A stretch of DNA of 64,000 nt from Rudanella lutea DSM 19387. GTDB taxonomy: Bacteria > Bacteroidota > Bacteroidia > Cytophagales > Spirosomataceae. The stretch covers positions 167,694-231,693 of the forward strand of contig NZ_KB913013.1 in NCBI RefSeq assembly GCF_000383955.1, written 5' to 3'. A program made the position numbers and the translations under genes. How positions within the stretch are numbered: the stretch's first letter is position 1; each line of letters begins with the position of its first letter. Of the stretch, positions 18,701 through 27,881 are shown in pieces. The notes beneath the pieces are model-generated. The model searched no databases, was not told where the DNA came from, and saw only the letters and a list, made by a program, of their open reading frames with translations.

Positions 18701-20065
18701 ATGCAAAAGAAAATCACGCTCACCGAAGACGAAATCCCCGAAAGCTGGTACAACATTGTGGCCGATATGCCCAATAAGCCTCTGCCACCGCTTCATCCTG
18801 GTACGCACGAGCCTATTGGCCCTGAGATGTTGGCTCCGTTGTTCCCGATGGAGTTGATCAAGCAGGAGGTTACGGCCGATAAGTGGGTTGGTATTCCCGA
18901 CGAAGTGCGGGAGGTGTACAAAATCTGGCGGCCAACGCCCATGTTTCGGGCTACGGGTCTGGAGAAAATGCTGGGCACCCAGGCCAAAATTTACTATAAA
19001 TACGAAGGCGTTAGCCCGGCAGGTTCGCACAAGCCCAATACGGCTGTGCCACAGGCTTACTACAACAAGCAGGAAGGCGTAAAACGCATCACCACCGAAA
19101 CGGGGGCCGGGCAGTGGGGAAGTGCACTCAGCTTCGCCTGTCAGCTGTTCGGGATCGAGTGCGACGTGTATATGGTGCGGGCCAGCTATGAAGGCAAGCC
19201 GTATCGCAAAATTATGATGAATACCTGGGGGGCCAATGTGTACCCTTCTCCATCAGAGCGGACCCAGGCCGGCCGGTCTATTCTGGCGCAAGACCCTAAC
19301 TCGCCCGGTAGCCTTGGTATCGCTATTTCCGAAGCCGTAGAACTCGCCATGCAGGCCGACGATACCAAGTATGCACTTGGTTCGGTGCTGAATCATGTGC
19401 TGATGCACCAGACCGTAATTGGCCTGGAAGCCATTACACAACTCGAAAAGGCGGGCGACTTCCCCGATATTGTGGTGGCACCCTTCGGCGGAGGCTCCAA
19501 TTTTGCCGGTATTGCATTCCCCTTCCTGCGCTATAACCTCGAAGAGGGCAAATCGATCCGGTGTATTGCGGCCGAGCCGGCATCGTGCCCCAAGCTGACG
19601 CGGGGTGTATTCCGGTACGATCTGGGCGATACCGTCGGCATGACGCCGTTGCTGCCTATGTACACACTGGGCCATAATTTTATTCCGGCACCTATCCATG
19701 CCGGAGGCCTGCGTTACCATGGAGCGGGGGCCATTGTGAGCCAGTTGCTCAACGATGGATTAATTGAAGCACAAGCGTTTAAACAGCTCGAATGCTTCGA
19801 TGCCGGCATTAAGTTTGCCCGTGCTGAGGGTATTATTCCCGCGCCGGAGGCTACGCACGCCATTGCGACCGTTATTCGCGAAGCACAGCGGGCCAACGAA
19901 GAAGGCACCAGCCCAACAATTTTGTTTAACCTGTGCGGTCACGGTCACTTCGACATGGCCTCGTACGAACAGTATCTGGCGGGTAAACTTGTCGAGCACG
20001 AAGTAACCCAAGAGGAGATTATGGCGTCTCTGGCTGAGTTGGATACGCCAACTATTAATGCGTAA
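18701..20065 (+). CDS. trpB: Tryptophan synthase beta chain, TrpB2 type
   Basis: 454 residues, longer than classical TrpB (about 400), as is usual for the TrpB2 class. PLP-binding Lys is K111 in SPAGSHKPNTA; TTETGAGQWGSALSFACQLF follows, and PFGGGSNFAGI is the phosphate-binding Gly loop. It converts indole and L-serine to L-tryptophan (EC 4.2.1.20). There is no trpA or other trp gene beside it, so it probably acts as a stand-alone indole-salvage enzyme, as proposed for TrpB2. Its stop codon lies inside a large hairpin. Confidence 0.93.
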   Translation: MQKKITLTEDEIPESWYNIVADMPNKPLPPLHPGTHEPIGPEMLAPLFPMELIKQEVTADKWVGIPDEVREVYKIWRPTPMFRATGLEKMLGTQAKIYYKYEGVSPAGSHKPNTAVPQAYYNKQEGVKRITTETGAGQWGSALSFACQLFGIECDVYMVRASYEGKPYRKIMMNTWGANVYPSPSERTQAGRSILAQDPNSPGSLGIAISEAVELAMQADDTKYALGSVLNHVLMHQTVIGLEAITQLEKAGDFPDIVVAPFGGGSNFAGIAFPFLRYNLEEGKSIRCIAAEPASCPKLTRGVFRYDLGDTVGMTPLLPMYTLGHNFIPAPIHAGGLRYHGAGAIVSQLLNDGLIEAQAFKQLECFDAGIKFARAEGIIPAPEATHAIATVIREAQRANEEGTSPTILFNLCGHGHFDMASYEQYLAGKLVEHEVTQEEIMASLAELDTPTINA

Positions 20066-20153
20066 TGAATAATGTGTAATGAATAATGGGCTGACGCCAG
20101 CAAAACCCTGGTGCGCCAGCCCATTATCCATTACGCATTACACATTATTCATT
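20058..20153. repeat. Imperfect inverted repeat built of TAATG units between convergent genes
   Basis: The left arm carries repeated (A)TAATG units, such as GTAATGAATAATGGGCTG, and the right arm is its near complement, with two mismatches in the inner 23 pairs and a partly self-pairing loop of about 24 bases. The stop codons of trpB and of the SDR gene both fall inside the arms. It could fold as a long hairpin that ends transcription from both sides, or it could be a copy of an intergenic repeat family. There is no clean T-tract. Confidence 0.6.
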
Positions 20154-20898
20154 TTGAAAGTAGCCTGTGAATCAGCTCGTCGGCTTTGTCGTTGCGGCCA
20201 CTGATGAGGTTGGTTATATAGTCGCCGACATCTTCGGGGTAGAACCAATCGGGGAGGCCATCGACTTTGTGACCCTGATGATGTTTCATTCGTTCGCGGG
20301 TTTGTACCGGCCCCAGAATAAGTTCATACACTTTGAGACCCAGCGGCTTTACTTCTTCAGACAGGGTCATCATCAGCGATTTCTGCGCGGCTGCACTCAT
20401 GGCAACCGGGGCCGCGTGCGGGTACGCCTGTTCGGCACTAAAACCGTTCACGTGAATATACATGCCCCGGTTCGGAATGAGGCAGGGTACCAGCGTACGA
20501 ATAGCCAGAAAATGAGTCGTTAAGTTACTGGCCAGCACCCGGTTCCAGGTGTTGAGGTCGATGGAGGTGAGCGGAAGCCCCTGCCACCAACCACCCAGCG
20601 TGGCCACCGCCACGTCGATACCACCCCGAAACTTCTGCGTCAGAAAATCACTCAGCTCCCGGGCACCGTTTTCCGTGCCGATGTTTGCATGGAGTGTGAT
20701 AAGCTCCCCGCGCTGCACGTCGGCCACGTAATCGGTGAGATGTACAATTTTTGAAGGGGTACGAACGGGCACAACCACGGTAGCTCCGTGCTCAAGCAAC
20801 GACCGGACGATGCCTTCGCCGACACCGCCAGCTCCTCCGGCCACAACAGCAACTTTCTCGGTCAGTGGCATACGAATCGTTTTCGGTTGAGTATCCAA
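20149..20898 (-). CDS. Short-chain dehydrogenase/reductase-like protein
   Basis: 249 residues. Rossmann fold with VAVVAGGAGGVGEGIVRSLL (the TGxxxGxG-like loop) and LASNLTTHFLAIRTLVP (the N of the active site). The usual Ser-Tyr-Lys triad is not intact: FSAEQAYPHAAPVAMSAAAQK keeps the Lys, but Ala stands four residues before it where Tyr is expected. It may be a non-catalytic nucleotide-binding protein or use another residue. Convergent with trpB; no partner suggests a substrate. Confidence 0.8.
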   Translation of the reverse strand: MDTQPKTIRMPLTEKVAVVAGGAGGVGEGIVRSLLEHGATVVVPVRTPSKIVHLTDYVADVQRGELITLHANIGTENGARELSDFLTQKFRGGIDVAVATLGGWWQGLPLTSIDLNTWNRVLASNLTTHFLAIRTLVPCLIPNRGMYIHVNGFSAEQAYPHAAPVAMSAAAQKSLMMTLSEEVKPLGLKVYELILGPVQTRERMKHHQGHKVDGLPDWFYPEDVGDYITNLISGRNDKADELIHRLLSK

Positions 20899-20969
20899 AA
20901 GCCAGGTTGAGCGCTCCGTGGAGTTCTCAGCCAGCTTGTTTTTGATTAACCAAAAACGACTTCGGTGGT

Positions 20970-21695
20970 TTAGTTGCCCCGCAACATATCTTCGCGCCGG
21001 ATGTTGTCGGCGGGAGCCTGATTCAGAATGTCGCGGTATTCTTTTGACTTCAGGTCACCCCGTTTCACCGAGCGGATGAAGTTTGCCCAGGCGAAGGGGT
21101 TGGTAAAATTGAAGGTGGTTGCCTGCCCCCGGTTGGCCAGGGCCTCGCGCCCGAAAATCTGCTGATTCATGAAATACTGATGGTTAGCCATGGCCCCCAT
21201 GGGCGTAATGGCCGACATCCGCATCATATACATCGGGTCGGTATTCTTGGCCAGATTGTCGCGCTCTTTCTGATCGGGCAATTTCATGGTCACAAACGCT
21301 TCCTTAAACAGTTGTTCGGTGGCGTAGGGGTAGACCTTTACTTCGGCCAGTGTTTTTACATCTTCCTGAAGCGCCACCACAGCCGAGTAGGTCACGTCGG
21401 TGAGTCGGCGGGGAATAATGTGGTACTGCGGTTTAAAGCCAACGTAGCTGAAAATGATACTATCGCCCGGAAACACCGGAAGCGCAAAGTAACCGTTGTT
21501 GGCCGACAGCACCCCCCGACCTGCTTTCGGAATGTACACGTAAGCCTGCGGGAGTGGTTCGTTGTTCTTACCACCCGTGATAAAGCCCGTAAACGTTACC
21601 TGACGCTCTTGTCCCTGTGCCTGGGCGAGCGAGAACAATCCCGCAACCGACAGGAATACGATAGTAAGCACGAGTAACGTAAGCGACTTTTTCAT
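20970..21695 (-). CDS. Secreted protein with CarboxypepD_reg-like domain
   Basis: 241 residues. A signal peptide (residues 1-26, cut likely after AQA) is followed by a beta-sandwich of the carboxypeptidase regulatory-like type: GFITGGKNNEPLPQAYVYIP, GVLSANNGYFALPV, IIFSYVGFKPQYHIIP. The C-terminal 120 residues are Met/Asn-rich (MYMMRMSAITPMGAMANHQ) and unassigned. This domain is common in Bacteroidota at the start of TonB-dependent receptors or alone; here it is alone. Role unknown, probably at the cell surface or in the periplasm. Confidence 0.82.
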   Translation of the reverse strand: MKKSLTLLVLTIVFLSVAGLFSLAQAQGQERQVTFTGFITGGKNNEPLPQAYVYIPKAGRGVLSANNGYFALPVFPGDSIIFSYVGFKPQYHIIPRRLTDVTYSAVVALQEDVKTLAEVKVYPYATEQLFKEAFVTMKLPDQKERDNLAKNTDPMYMMRMSAITPMGAMANHQYFMNQQIFGREALANRGQATTFNFTNPFAWANFIRSVKRGDLKSKEYRDILNQAPADNIRREDMLRGN

Positions 21696-21910
21696 CAGCA
21701 GGCAAAGTATTTGTACAAAGTAAACGACTATTCGGACAGTAACGTTTGGCCAAGGGCGATTTTAAGGATTGTTAAGAACACTAATGCCGCCGGTTGAGCG
21801 GGCAAACGACGTTTTGGCGCTTGGCGCTTGGCGCAGTGGCGGATTTCGGAGCACTAAACTGTCAATACTCCACAAAGACTGATGCGAGGTAGAATGTTCA
21901 ATTAACCACG

Positions 21911-24409
21911 TCACCCTCCATTGCCGCCAAACGCCTGTTGTGTGCTGTTTTTATATTTGTCATAGTAATTAATAACTGAAAAATCTGGTATTGCGTTTTT
22001 TAGCAATTCAATCGAAGCTGAATAAAAATGTGCATTACCAGTGAATTCAAAAACATTATTTGCCACAATATTATAAAGTTCAAAATCACTAAATTTAGTT
22101 TTAGTCAAAATTTCATTGTAGTACTTATCTGAGCTATCAAGTTCATCTGGCAAATGGTCATAATACCCTTCTTTATCTGAATATTCGTAGCCTGATAATA
22201 TTTGGTTTCGGGCGATGGATTTTATGTCCTCGAATTCATCATTAATGCTAAGCGGCAACTTATCAAACTCTATGTTGTAGCTATATTCATCTGTACTTCC
22301 CCCAGCATATAATAATCGTGGCTCTTGATAATATAAATTTTTAAGATGGTTAATCCACTTTATCTTATTATTATAAATTAGACCAAATGTCGTAGGGCAA
22401 TGAATCGCACCACTATCTATTGTTAAATATGGTCTGCCTATAGATAGAATAGAGTGAAGTTTTATTAATTCATTTTCAGTAAAATGATAATGGGTGGAAA
22501 ATAATTGATTATAGAATTCGAATTTATCTAAAAGGAACACCCAATTCAAATTTTTGACGATGTCCACCAAATCACCTTCTTCGTTTTCCAATTTAATGGA
22601 TGAATTTCTGATTTTATTGTTGTAAAAGTCAATTAGTCTCTTGTCTTCTATTATGTCCTTTTTTTGGATACGTCTTTTTAATGTCAAGCCTTCAAGTGTC
22701 CGACACCGACTTAATGCTGTATAAAGTTGGCCGTTAACGAATGCTCCTGAACCCAAATCAACAATAACATTGTCAAATGTTAAGCCTTGGCTTTTGTGAA
22801 TGGTAATAGCCCAAGCAAGTTTAATCGGATATTGCTCAAATGTCCCAACAACTTTTGAAGTTATGCGACCTTTTTTTTTGTCCCATTGATATTCCCTATT
22901 TTCCCACGTTTCTTTTACCAATGTGTGAACTGAACCGTTTTTTAATCGAATTTCGATTTTATCGTCATCTATGAACTCAATTTTTGCAATTGTTCCGTTA
23001 ACCCAACGCCTTCCCTTATCAGCGCTATCATTTTTCACAAGCATTATTTGTGAGTTTCTTCTTAACTCTAATACAGGGTCAGTCGGATATTTATCTTCCT
23101 TGAAATCGCCTGTAATATTTGCTTTGAAGAAATGACTTTTGTAGGGTAAGCTATTTAACTTTGTGACATTCTCTGACTTTGCTAAGTAATTGTTGGTTGT
23201 TAATGTGATAACAAATTCTTCTGGTTTAGGCGTAAAACTGGGATTGTATCTTTTGTTTAGTTCGTCAATGCCATTATTATCAATTGAACAATCTCTTACT
23301 TTGTTGAGCAGACTTATAAACTCTTCGTTTGATTGTCTATGAACCTTGTTAAACTCAAATGTTTCAGGGTTAAGTTGTTTATACGCTACGCTATCAAAGA
23401 AATATTCGCTGTCATAGATAATTTTGAAAAGTTCACTTTCAACTTCATCCGCATTATCAATAACAGGAGGTAATTGAAAAATATCTCCAACTAAAATTAA
23501 TTGTTTACCACCGAAAATTTTATTTGGATTTCCACCATTTATTCTTAGTGAATAGTCTAAGCCTTCTAAAATGTCAGAACGCAACATTGAAACTTCATCA
23601 ATTATGATGGTGTCTGTTTGTTCCAATATTTTCCTTTTTTGAAAAAAAGGTTTGAAAATGGTTATGTCAGGGTCGTTAGGAAGAAGCGGCTTTAAAGGAA
23701 ATCGAAAAAATGAATGTATTGTTTGGCCACCAATATTAATTGCAGCTATTCCAGTAAATGCAACTAATAGTACACTCTTTTCAGTTTGCTTAGTAAAGTA
23801 ATGAATGAAAGTTGATTTACCAGTGCCTGCTTTACCAGTTAAAAATATTGACTTGCCAGAATTTTCAATTAAATGAAAAAGCTTTTGGGCTTTTTTATCA
23901 TTCTCATATCCAGCAGGAAGTTCAATGTATTTATTATAGAAATCGGGCAACTCCAACTCATCAAATAAGGTCAGTTGTTTAGGTTGTTCATTGTCGCCTT
24001 CTTCAATTCTTAAAAAGAAAACCAAGTCGCCCATATTGTCGTGAAATGGGTCGTCAATATTAAGTTCTTCGTCATAATCAGCTAAATGTTTAAAAATATA
24101 GAAAGCCTTTTTTAAGATATTGGGATATGAAGTTGTCCCCCTTGCTATGCCATCTGATATTGATTTTTTTGAAATGGTTATTCCTATGAAATGAAGATAT
24201 TGTAATAATGAGTCAATATTTTTTTCTATATCAGAAATGTCGTAGTTATCATTAAAATCTAGAAAGCCTTCTTTGAATGGTAAGTCGCTATCTTCGTCAG
24301 GTCCATAATAGAGTTGTCGGGCAATAGATGGGTTGAAATACCCGTCAGTAATTAGAGGGGACTTTTTAAAATTTAGTCGCCAAGTATTTTCTATTTGTTT
24401 AATCGTCAT
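21911..24409 (-). CDS. PIF1-like helicase with unknown N- and C-terminal regions (acquired gene)
   Basis: 832 residues. The superfamily 1B motor has Walker A at 191-200 (TGKAGTGKST), DEVSM (motif II), GDIFQLPPV (motif III) and AITIHKSQGLTFDNVIVDLG plus YTALSRCRTLEGL (motifs V and VI), like PIF1/RecD2 helicases that unwind DNA 5' to 3'. About 180 residues precede the motor and 260 follow it; neither region is recognised, and the C-terminal part has SIGRPYLTIDSGAIHCPTTF. The gene is strikingly AT-rich compared with its neighbours, which indicates recent transfer. A defence or plasmid/phage role is possible but not shown. Confidence 0.85.
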   Translation of the reverse strand: MTIKQIENTWRLNFKKSPLITDGYFNPSIARQLYYGPDEDSDLPFKEGFLDFNDNYDISDIEKNIDSLLQYLHFIGITISKKSISDGIARGTTSYPNILKKAFYIFKHLADYDEELNIDDPFHDNMGDLVFFLRIEEGDNEQPKQLTLFDELELPDFYNKYIELPAGYENDKKAQKLFHLIENSGKSIFLTGKAGTGKSTFIHYFTKQTEKSVLLVAFTGIAAINIGGQTIHSFFRFPLKPLLPNDPDITIFKPFFQKRKILEQTDTIIIDEVSMLRSDILEGLDYSLRINGGNPNKIFGGKQLILVGDIFQLPPVIDNADEVESELFKIIYDSEYFFDSVAYKQLNPETFEFNKVHRQSNEEFISLLNKVRDCSIDNNGIDELNKRYNPSFTPKPEEFVITLTTNNYLAKSENVTKLNSLPYKSHFFKANITGDFKEDKYPTDPVLELRRNSQIMLVKNDSADKGRRWVNGTIAKIEFIDDDKIEIRLKNGSVHTLVKETWENREYQWDKKKGRITSKVVGTFEQYPIKLAWAITIHKSQGLTFDNVIVDLGSGAFVNGQLYTALSRCRTLEGLTLKRRIQKKDIIEDKRLIDFYNNKIRNSSIKLENEEGDLVDIVKNLNWVFLLDKFEFYNQLFSTHYHFTENELIKLHSILSIGRPYLTIDSGAIHCPTTFGLIYNNKIKWINHLKNLYYQEPRLLYAGGSTDEYSYNIEFDKLPLSINDEFEDIKSIARNQILSGYEYSDKEGYYDHLPDELDSSDKYYNEILTKTKFSDFELYNIVANNVFEFTGNAHFYSASIELLKNAIPDFSVINYYDKYKNSTQQAFGGNGG

Positions 24410-24456
24410 TTTGTCTCTTTGTGGGGCGTGTTAAAATAGCAAACGACGCATTATAT

Positions 24457-25290
24457 TTACGCAAAAAGCTTCAAAAACGTGATAATGAACGGAGCCGCCA
24501 GCAAGAGCCCGTCGAACCGGTCGAGGAAACCGCCATGCCCAGGAATACTCGTGCCGGAGTCTTTGATGGCAATGCTGCGCTTAAACAGCGACTCAACCAG
24601 GTCGCCGTAGGTGCCCGTTACGACAATAATAGCCCCCACACTGTACCACTGCCAGGGTTGTAGTACGGGCGCATAAATGGCCAGGCCCAGGGCCACCCCA
24701 GCTGACGCCAAGGCTCCGCCCACGCTGCCTTCCCACGATTTTTTGGGTGATACCCGTTCAAAGAGCTTTCGTCGGCCAAACTTGGTACCGGCAAAATAAG
24801 CCCCAATGTCGCTGGCCCACATCAGCAGCAGGCACCCCACAACCAGCGTAGGGTGATAAGTGCCTCCCCGTAAGGCCATCACAATCAGCAAGGCAAACGG
24901 CACAGCTACATAAATGATACCCAGAAACGTAAAGCCGATATTGCTGAAGGGCTTCATGTCTTTCTTTTTGTAGAGCTTGATCAGAAAGATCATCGAAGCC
25001 GCCGGGCAGATCAGGAAGTAATTGTCAAAATCAATAATGTCGGTTTCGATAAGATAGGCCAGCAGGCAGATAAAGCAGCCCACCGCCGTACCATAAGCCG
25101 TTAGCGGCTGATTTCCATCAAGGCCGAGCAGCCGGTAAAACTCTAATTGGGTCAGGGCGCTGATCACGATAAACAGCAGCGCAAAGCTCCAGTCGTCGTA
25201 CCAAATCGCCAGCAGAATAATCGGAACCCCCAGCACGGCGGCTATAATCCGCTGCCGAAGGTTCGACATTTCAGCCAAACGTTGTCTCAT
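24457..25290 (-). CDS. cdsA: Phosphatidate cytidylyltransferase (CDP-diacylglycerol synthase)
   Basis: 277 residues (270 if the ATG at 25269 is used). Eight or so membrane segments and, near the C-terminus, the family signature KDSGTSIPGHGGFLDRFDG preceded by SPKKSWEGSVGG. It makes CDP-diacylglycerol from phosphatidate and CTP at the inner membrane for phospholipid synthesis. It is a housekeeping gene, so the host chromosome resumes here between the AT-rich helicase and the prophage. Confidence 0.95.
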   Translation of the reverse strand: MRQRLAEMSNLRQRIIAAVLGVPIILLAIWYDDWSFALLFIVISALTQLEFYRLLGLDGNQPLTAYGTAVGCFICLLAYLIETDIIDFDNYFLICPAASMIFLIKLYKKKDMKPFSNIGFTFLGIIYVAVPFALLIVMALRGGTYHPTLVVGCLLLMWASDIGAYFAGTKFGRRKLFERVSPKKSWEGSVGGALASAGVALGLAIYAPVLQPWQWYSVGAIIVVTGTYGDLVESLFKRSIAIKDSGTSIPGHGGFLDRFDGLLLAAPFIITFLKLFA

Positions 25291-25306
25291 TGTCTAAAAT
25301 CAATTT

Positions 25307-25371
25307 GGCAATAAAAGCTTGAAATATAACACTATGTACTGATTTTCAGTTTGTTAACTTCTTTTATTGCC
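25307..25371. repeat. 11-bp inverted repeat in the cdsA / LytTR divergent region
   Basis: GGCAATAAAAG at 25307 and its exact complement CTTTTATTGCC at 25361, 43 bases apart. It lies between the divergent cdsA and LytTR starts (25291-25480), which otherwise hold no gene. It could be a regulator site or part of a recombination site; nothing else supports either. Confidence 0.35.
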
Positions 25372-25480
25372 TGTATTAGTGAAGGGTTACTGAAAAAGTT
25401 TAAATTTACAGTAGCCAGCAACCGCATACGGCGAAATTACATCACCGGAGCGGAATTTCACTATTACTACCAGCATAGAC

Positions 25481-25843
25481 ATGAAAAACCTTCAACCGGG
25501 CATGCTTCACGTGCCCTCGTACGGGCCTGTTGTGGTTCAGGAGATCACCTATCTGCGTGCTGAGGGTAATTACTGTTACGTATACGCCCGGCCCTTTATT
25601 CGGCCCATCCTGTGCGCGACTCCACTGGCCGGCTTCGCCCAGCAACTGCCCGGCTTCCTCCGTCCCCACAAAAGCTACCTCGTTAACCCCCAGCATGTCG
25701 ACGCCTTCGAGCAGCGGCCGGAGAACACCAAGTGCTATCGTCTCCGGCTGAGGGGTGGGGTAGTGTTGCCCGTGGCCCGTCGGCGCATTGGGTATACGGT
25801 TACCGAGTTAGTCGATGCCGTGGGGCCACTCTGTCGCCAGTAG
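25481..25843 (+). CDS. Stand-alone LytTR DNA-binding protein
   Basis: 120 residues consisting of a LytTR domain only: VVVQEITYLRAEGNYCYVYA, then LPGFLRPHKSYLVNPQHVDAFE, the two conserved blocks of AgrA/LytR-type DNA binding. There is no receiver domain or sensor nearby. Stand-alone LytTR proteins are common in Spirosoma-like bacteria. It lies 63 bases upstream of and co-directional with the small terminase gene, so it is either the last host gene or a phage late-gene activator. Confidence 0.82.
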   Translation: MKNLQPGMLHVPSYGPVVVQEITYLRAEGNYCYVYARPFIRPILCATPLAGFAQQLPGFLRPHKSYLVNPQHVDAFEQRPENTKCYRLRLRGGVVLPVARRRIGYTVTELVDAVGPLCRQ

Positions 25844-25906
25844 CCGCCGAAGAGTCGAAATAAGCGGATGGTGTCGTGCTGGCGGTGTTCATTTCGGCCT
25901 TTCGCT

Positions 25907-26395
25907 ATGAATGAGCCATCGAACACCCCAGCCCCCAAAAAACTTACCCCGAAAGAAAGGAAGTTCGTGGAGCGGTACGCCCTGCACCTCAATGGTGCAC
26001 GGGCCGCCCGGGAGGCTGGTTATTCAGAAGCTACGGCCAAAGAAACGGCGTACGAGAACCTGACTAAACCTCACATCAAAGAGGCATTGGCCCCGCTGCT
26101 GGAAGCACGGCAGATGCCGGTTGAGGAGGGCATTTCGCGACTCACCGACTGGGCAAGGGCCGACATGAGCCCGTTTGTTACAGAGGATGGCGCATTAGAC
26201 CTCACAAGTGAAGAAGCCCGCGCCAATCTGCATCTGATCAAGAAAATAACCCAGGGGCCTCGTGGTATTAGCATCGAGCTGCACGACGCCAAAGATGCGG
26301 TGGTTAAGATTCTCGAAGCCCAGGGTAAGATCAATCCGCAGGGTGGTAATGGGGTCAACGTAACCATTTTTCAACTTCCTGACAATGGCCGCTAA
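25907..26395 (+). CDS. terS: Phage terminase small subunit
   Basis: 162 residues. KLTPKERKFVERYALHLNGA followed by AAREAGYSEATAKETAYE is the typical Terminase_2-type helix-turn-helix that recognises phage DNA. A coiled middle part and a Gly/Asn-rich tail follow. The ATG at 25907 fits the family N-terminus; an in-frame ATG 13 codons earlier adds an unrelated leader. It overlaps the large-subunit start by 11 bases. First clear phage gene. Confidence 0.9.
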   Translation: MNEPSNTPAPKKLTPKERKFVERYALHLNGARAAREAGYSEATAKETAYENLTKPHIKEALAPLLEARQMPVEEGISRLTDWARADMSPFVTEDGALDLTSEEARANLHLIKKITQGPRGISIELHDAKDAVVKILEAQGKINPQGGNGVNVTIFQLPDNGR

Positions 26396-27881
26396 GACGA
26401 TCTGCCCACAGGCCGGTTATCAGATGCGGGCACTGGCCAGCCCGGCCGACATCGTCATTGGTGGGGCTGCGGCCGGCGTCGGAAAAACCTTCTCCCTGTT
26501 ACTCGAGCCGCTGCGGCATGTGAACAATCCTGATTTTGGGGCAGTATGCTTCCGGCGTACCTCGCCCCAGATCCGGGCCGAGGGTGGTTTGTGGGACACC
26601 TCCCAGCAGTTGTACCGATTCGCTGCGGGAAACCCCAAGGAGACGACACTCGAATGGACCTTCCCCAAGGGAGCGCGGGTCAACTTCTCCCACCTCCAGC
26701 ATGAGTCCGACATCTACAATTGGCAGGGTGCCCAAATCGCCCTGTTGATGTTTGATGAGTTGACCCACTTCACCGAAAAGCAGTTTTTCTACATGCTCAG
26801 CCGAAACCGCTCTACCTGCGGAGTTCGGCCTTATGTCCGGGCAACGTGTAATCCCGACCCCGAATCGTGGGTGGCCCGGTTTATCAGCTGGTGGATCGAC
26901 GAGGAAACGGGTTTTCCGATTCCAGAGCGCGACGGTGTGCTCCGCTACTTTACCCGGCACGGTGATGATTTTATCTGGGGCGACTCCAAGGATGAGGTGA
27001 TTGAGAAGGCATGGTTCGCTCTGGAGCCATTGGTCACAGAGTCCGGTATCGCGGCCGAGGAGTTTGTCAAGTCGGTCACGTTCATTTCTGGCCGCATCTA
27101 CGACAACAAGGAGCTGCTCCAAAAAGACCCCGGCTATCTGGCCAACCTCAACGCGCAGGACGAAGAAACGAAACTGGCATTACTGGCAGGTAACTGGAAG
27201 GTAGTCATTTCCGATCTGGACATCTTCGACTACTACGCCCTCAACGGCTGCTTCGACAATGTGAAGGCGGTCAATGAAAGTGGCCGCTATATCACGGCCG
27301 ACATCGCCCTGAAGGGTTCCAATAAATTCGTAGTCGGTGCCTGGCATGGCTTTAAGTTGCAGGAGGTGTCTGTTATGCCCAAATCAGATGGGCGTGAGGT
27401 AGTCGAACTGATTGAACGCATGGCCAAGGTCCACCAGGTGCAGAACCGGCATATTGTCTTCGATGCCGACGGCGTGGGGGGCTTTATCGATGGCTTTATC
27501 AAGGGAGCCCAGCCGTTCCATGGTGGGGCTGCTGCGATGGAAGCCAAAGCCGATTCAGGGCAGAAGCAGAAAGAGAACTACGAGAATCTGAAGGCTCAGT
27601 GTTTCTACCGAATGGGCGGCCGGGTAGGTCGGGGTGAGGTGGCTATCGCGGCCGAGGTCGGTCATTCGATGTACGACAAGAAGATGACCCACCGTCAACG
27701 CATTCTCCACGAACGCAAGGCTATCAAACGATACAAGGCCGACTCGGACGGGAAACTGCGGCTACTCCCCAAAGATGAAATGAAGGTGAAGCTGGGCGGT
27801 GAGTCGCCCGATTACATGGACATGATCGCCATGCGTGAGTTTTTCGAACTTAAACCCGCCCGACAGTGGGCCGTCGCATAA
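26385..27881 (+). CDS. terL: Phage terminase large subunit
   Basis: 498 residues. The N-terminal packaging ATPase has Walker A at 26-35 (GGAAAGVGKT) and Walker B LLMFDELTHF near 119-128, with RATCNPDP as the coupling motif. The C-terminal RNase H-like nuclease has acidic residues at TADIALKG (about 306) and VFDADGVGG (about 360). It cuts concatemers and pumps DNA into the prohead through the portal encoded next. The TAATG overlap with the portal start indicates coupling. Confidence 0.95.
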   Translation: MAAKTICPQAGYQMRALASPADIVIGGAAAGVGKTFSLLLEPLRHVNNPDFGAVCFRRTSPQIRAEGGLWDTSQQLYRFAAGNPKETTLEWTFPKGARVNFSHLQHESDIYNWQGAQIALLMFDELTHFTEKQFFYMLSRNRSTCGVRPYVRATCNPDPESWVARFISWWIDEETGFPIPERDGVLRYFTRHGDDFIWGDSKDEVIEKAWFALEPLVTESGIAAEEFVKSVTFISGRIYDNKELLQKDPGYLANLNAQDEETKLALLAGNWKVVISDLDIFDYYALNGCFDNVKAVNESGRYITADIALKGSNKFVVGAWHGFKLQEVSVMPKSDGREVVELIERMAKVHQVQNRHIVFDADGVGGFIDGFIKGAQPFHGGAAAMEAKADSGQKQKENYENLKAQCFYRMGGRVGRGEVAIAAEVGHSMYDKKMTHRQRILHERKAIKRYKADSDGKLRLLPKDEMKVKLGGESPDYMDMIAMREFFELKPARQWAVA

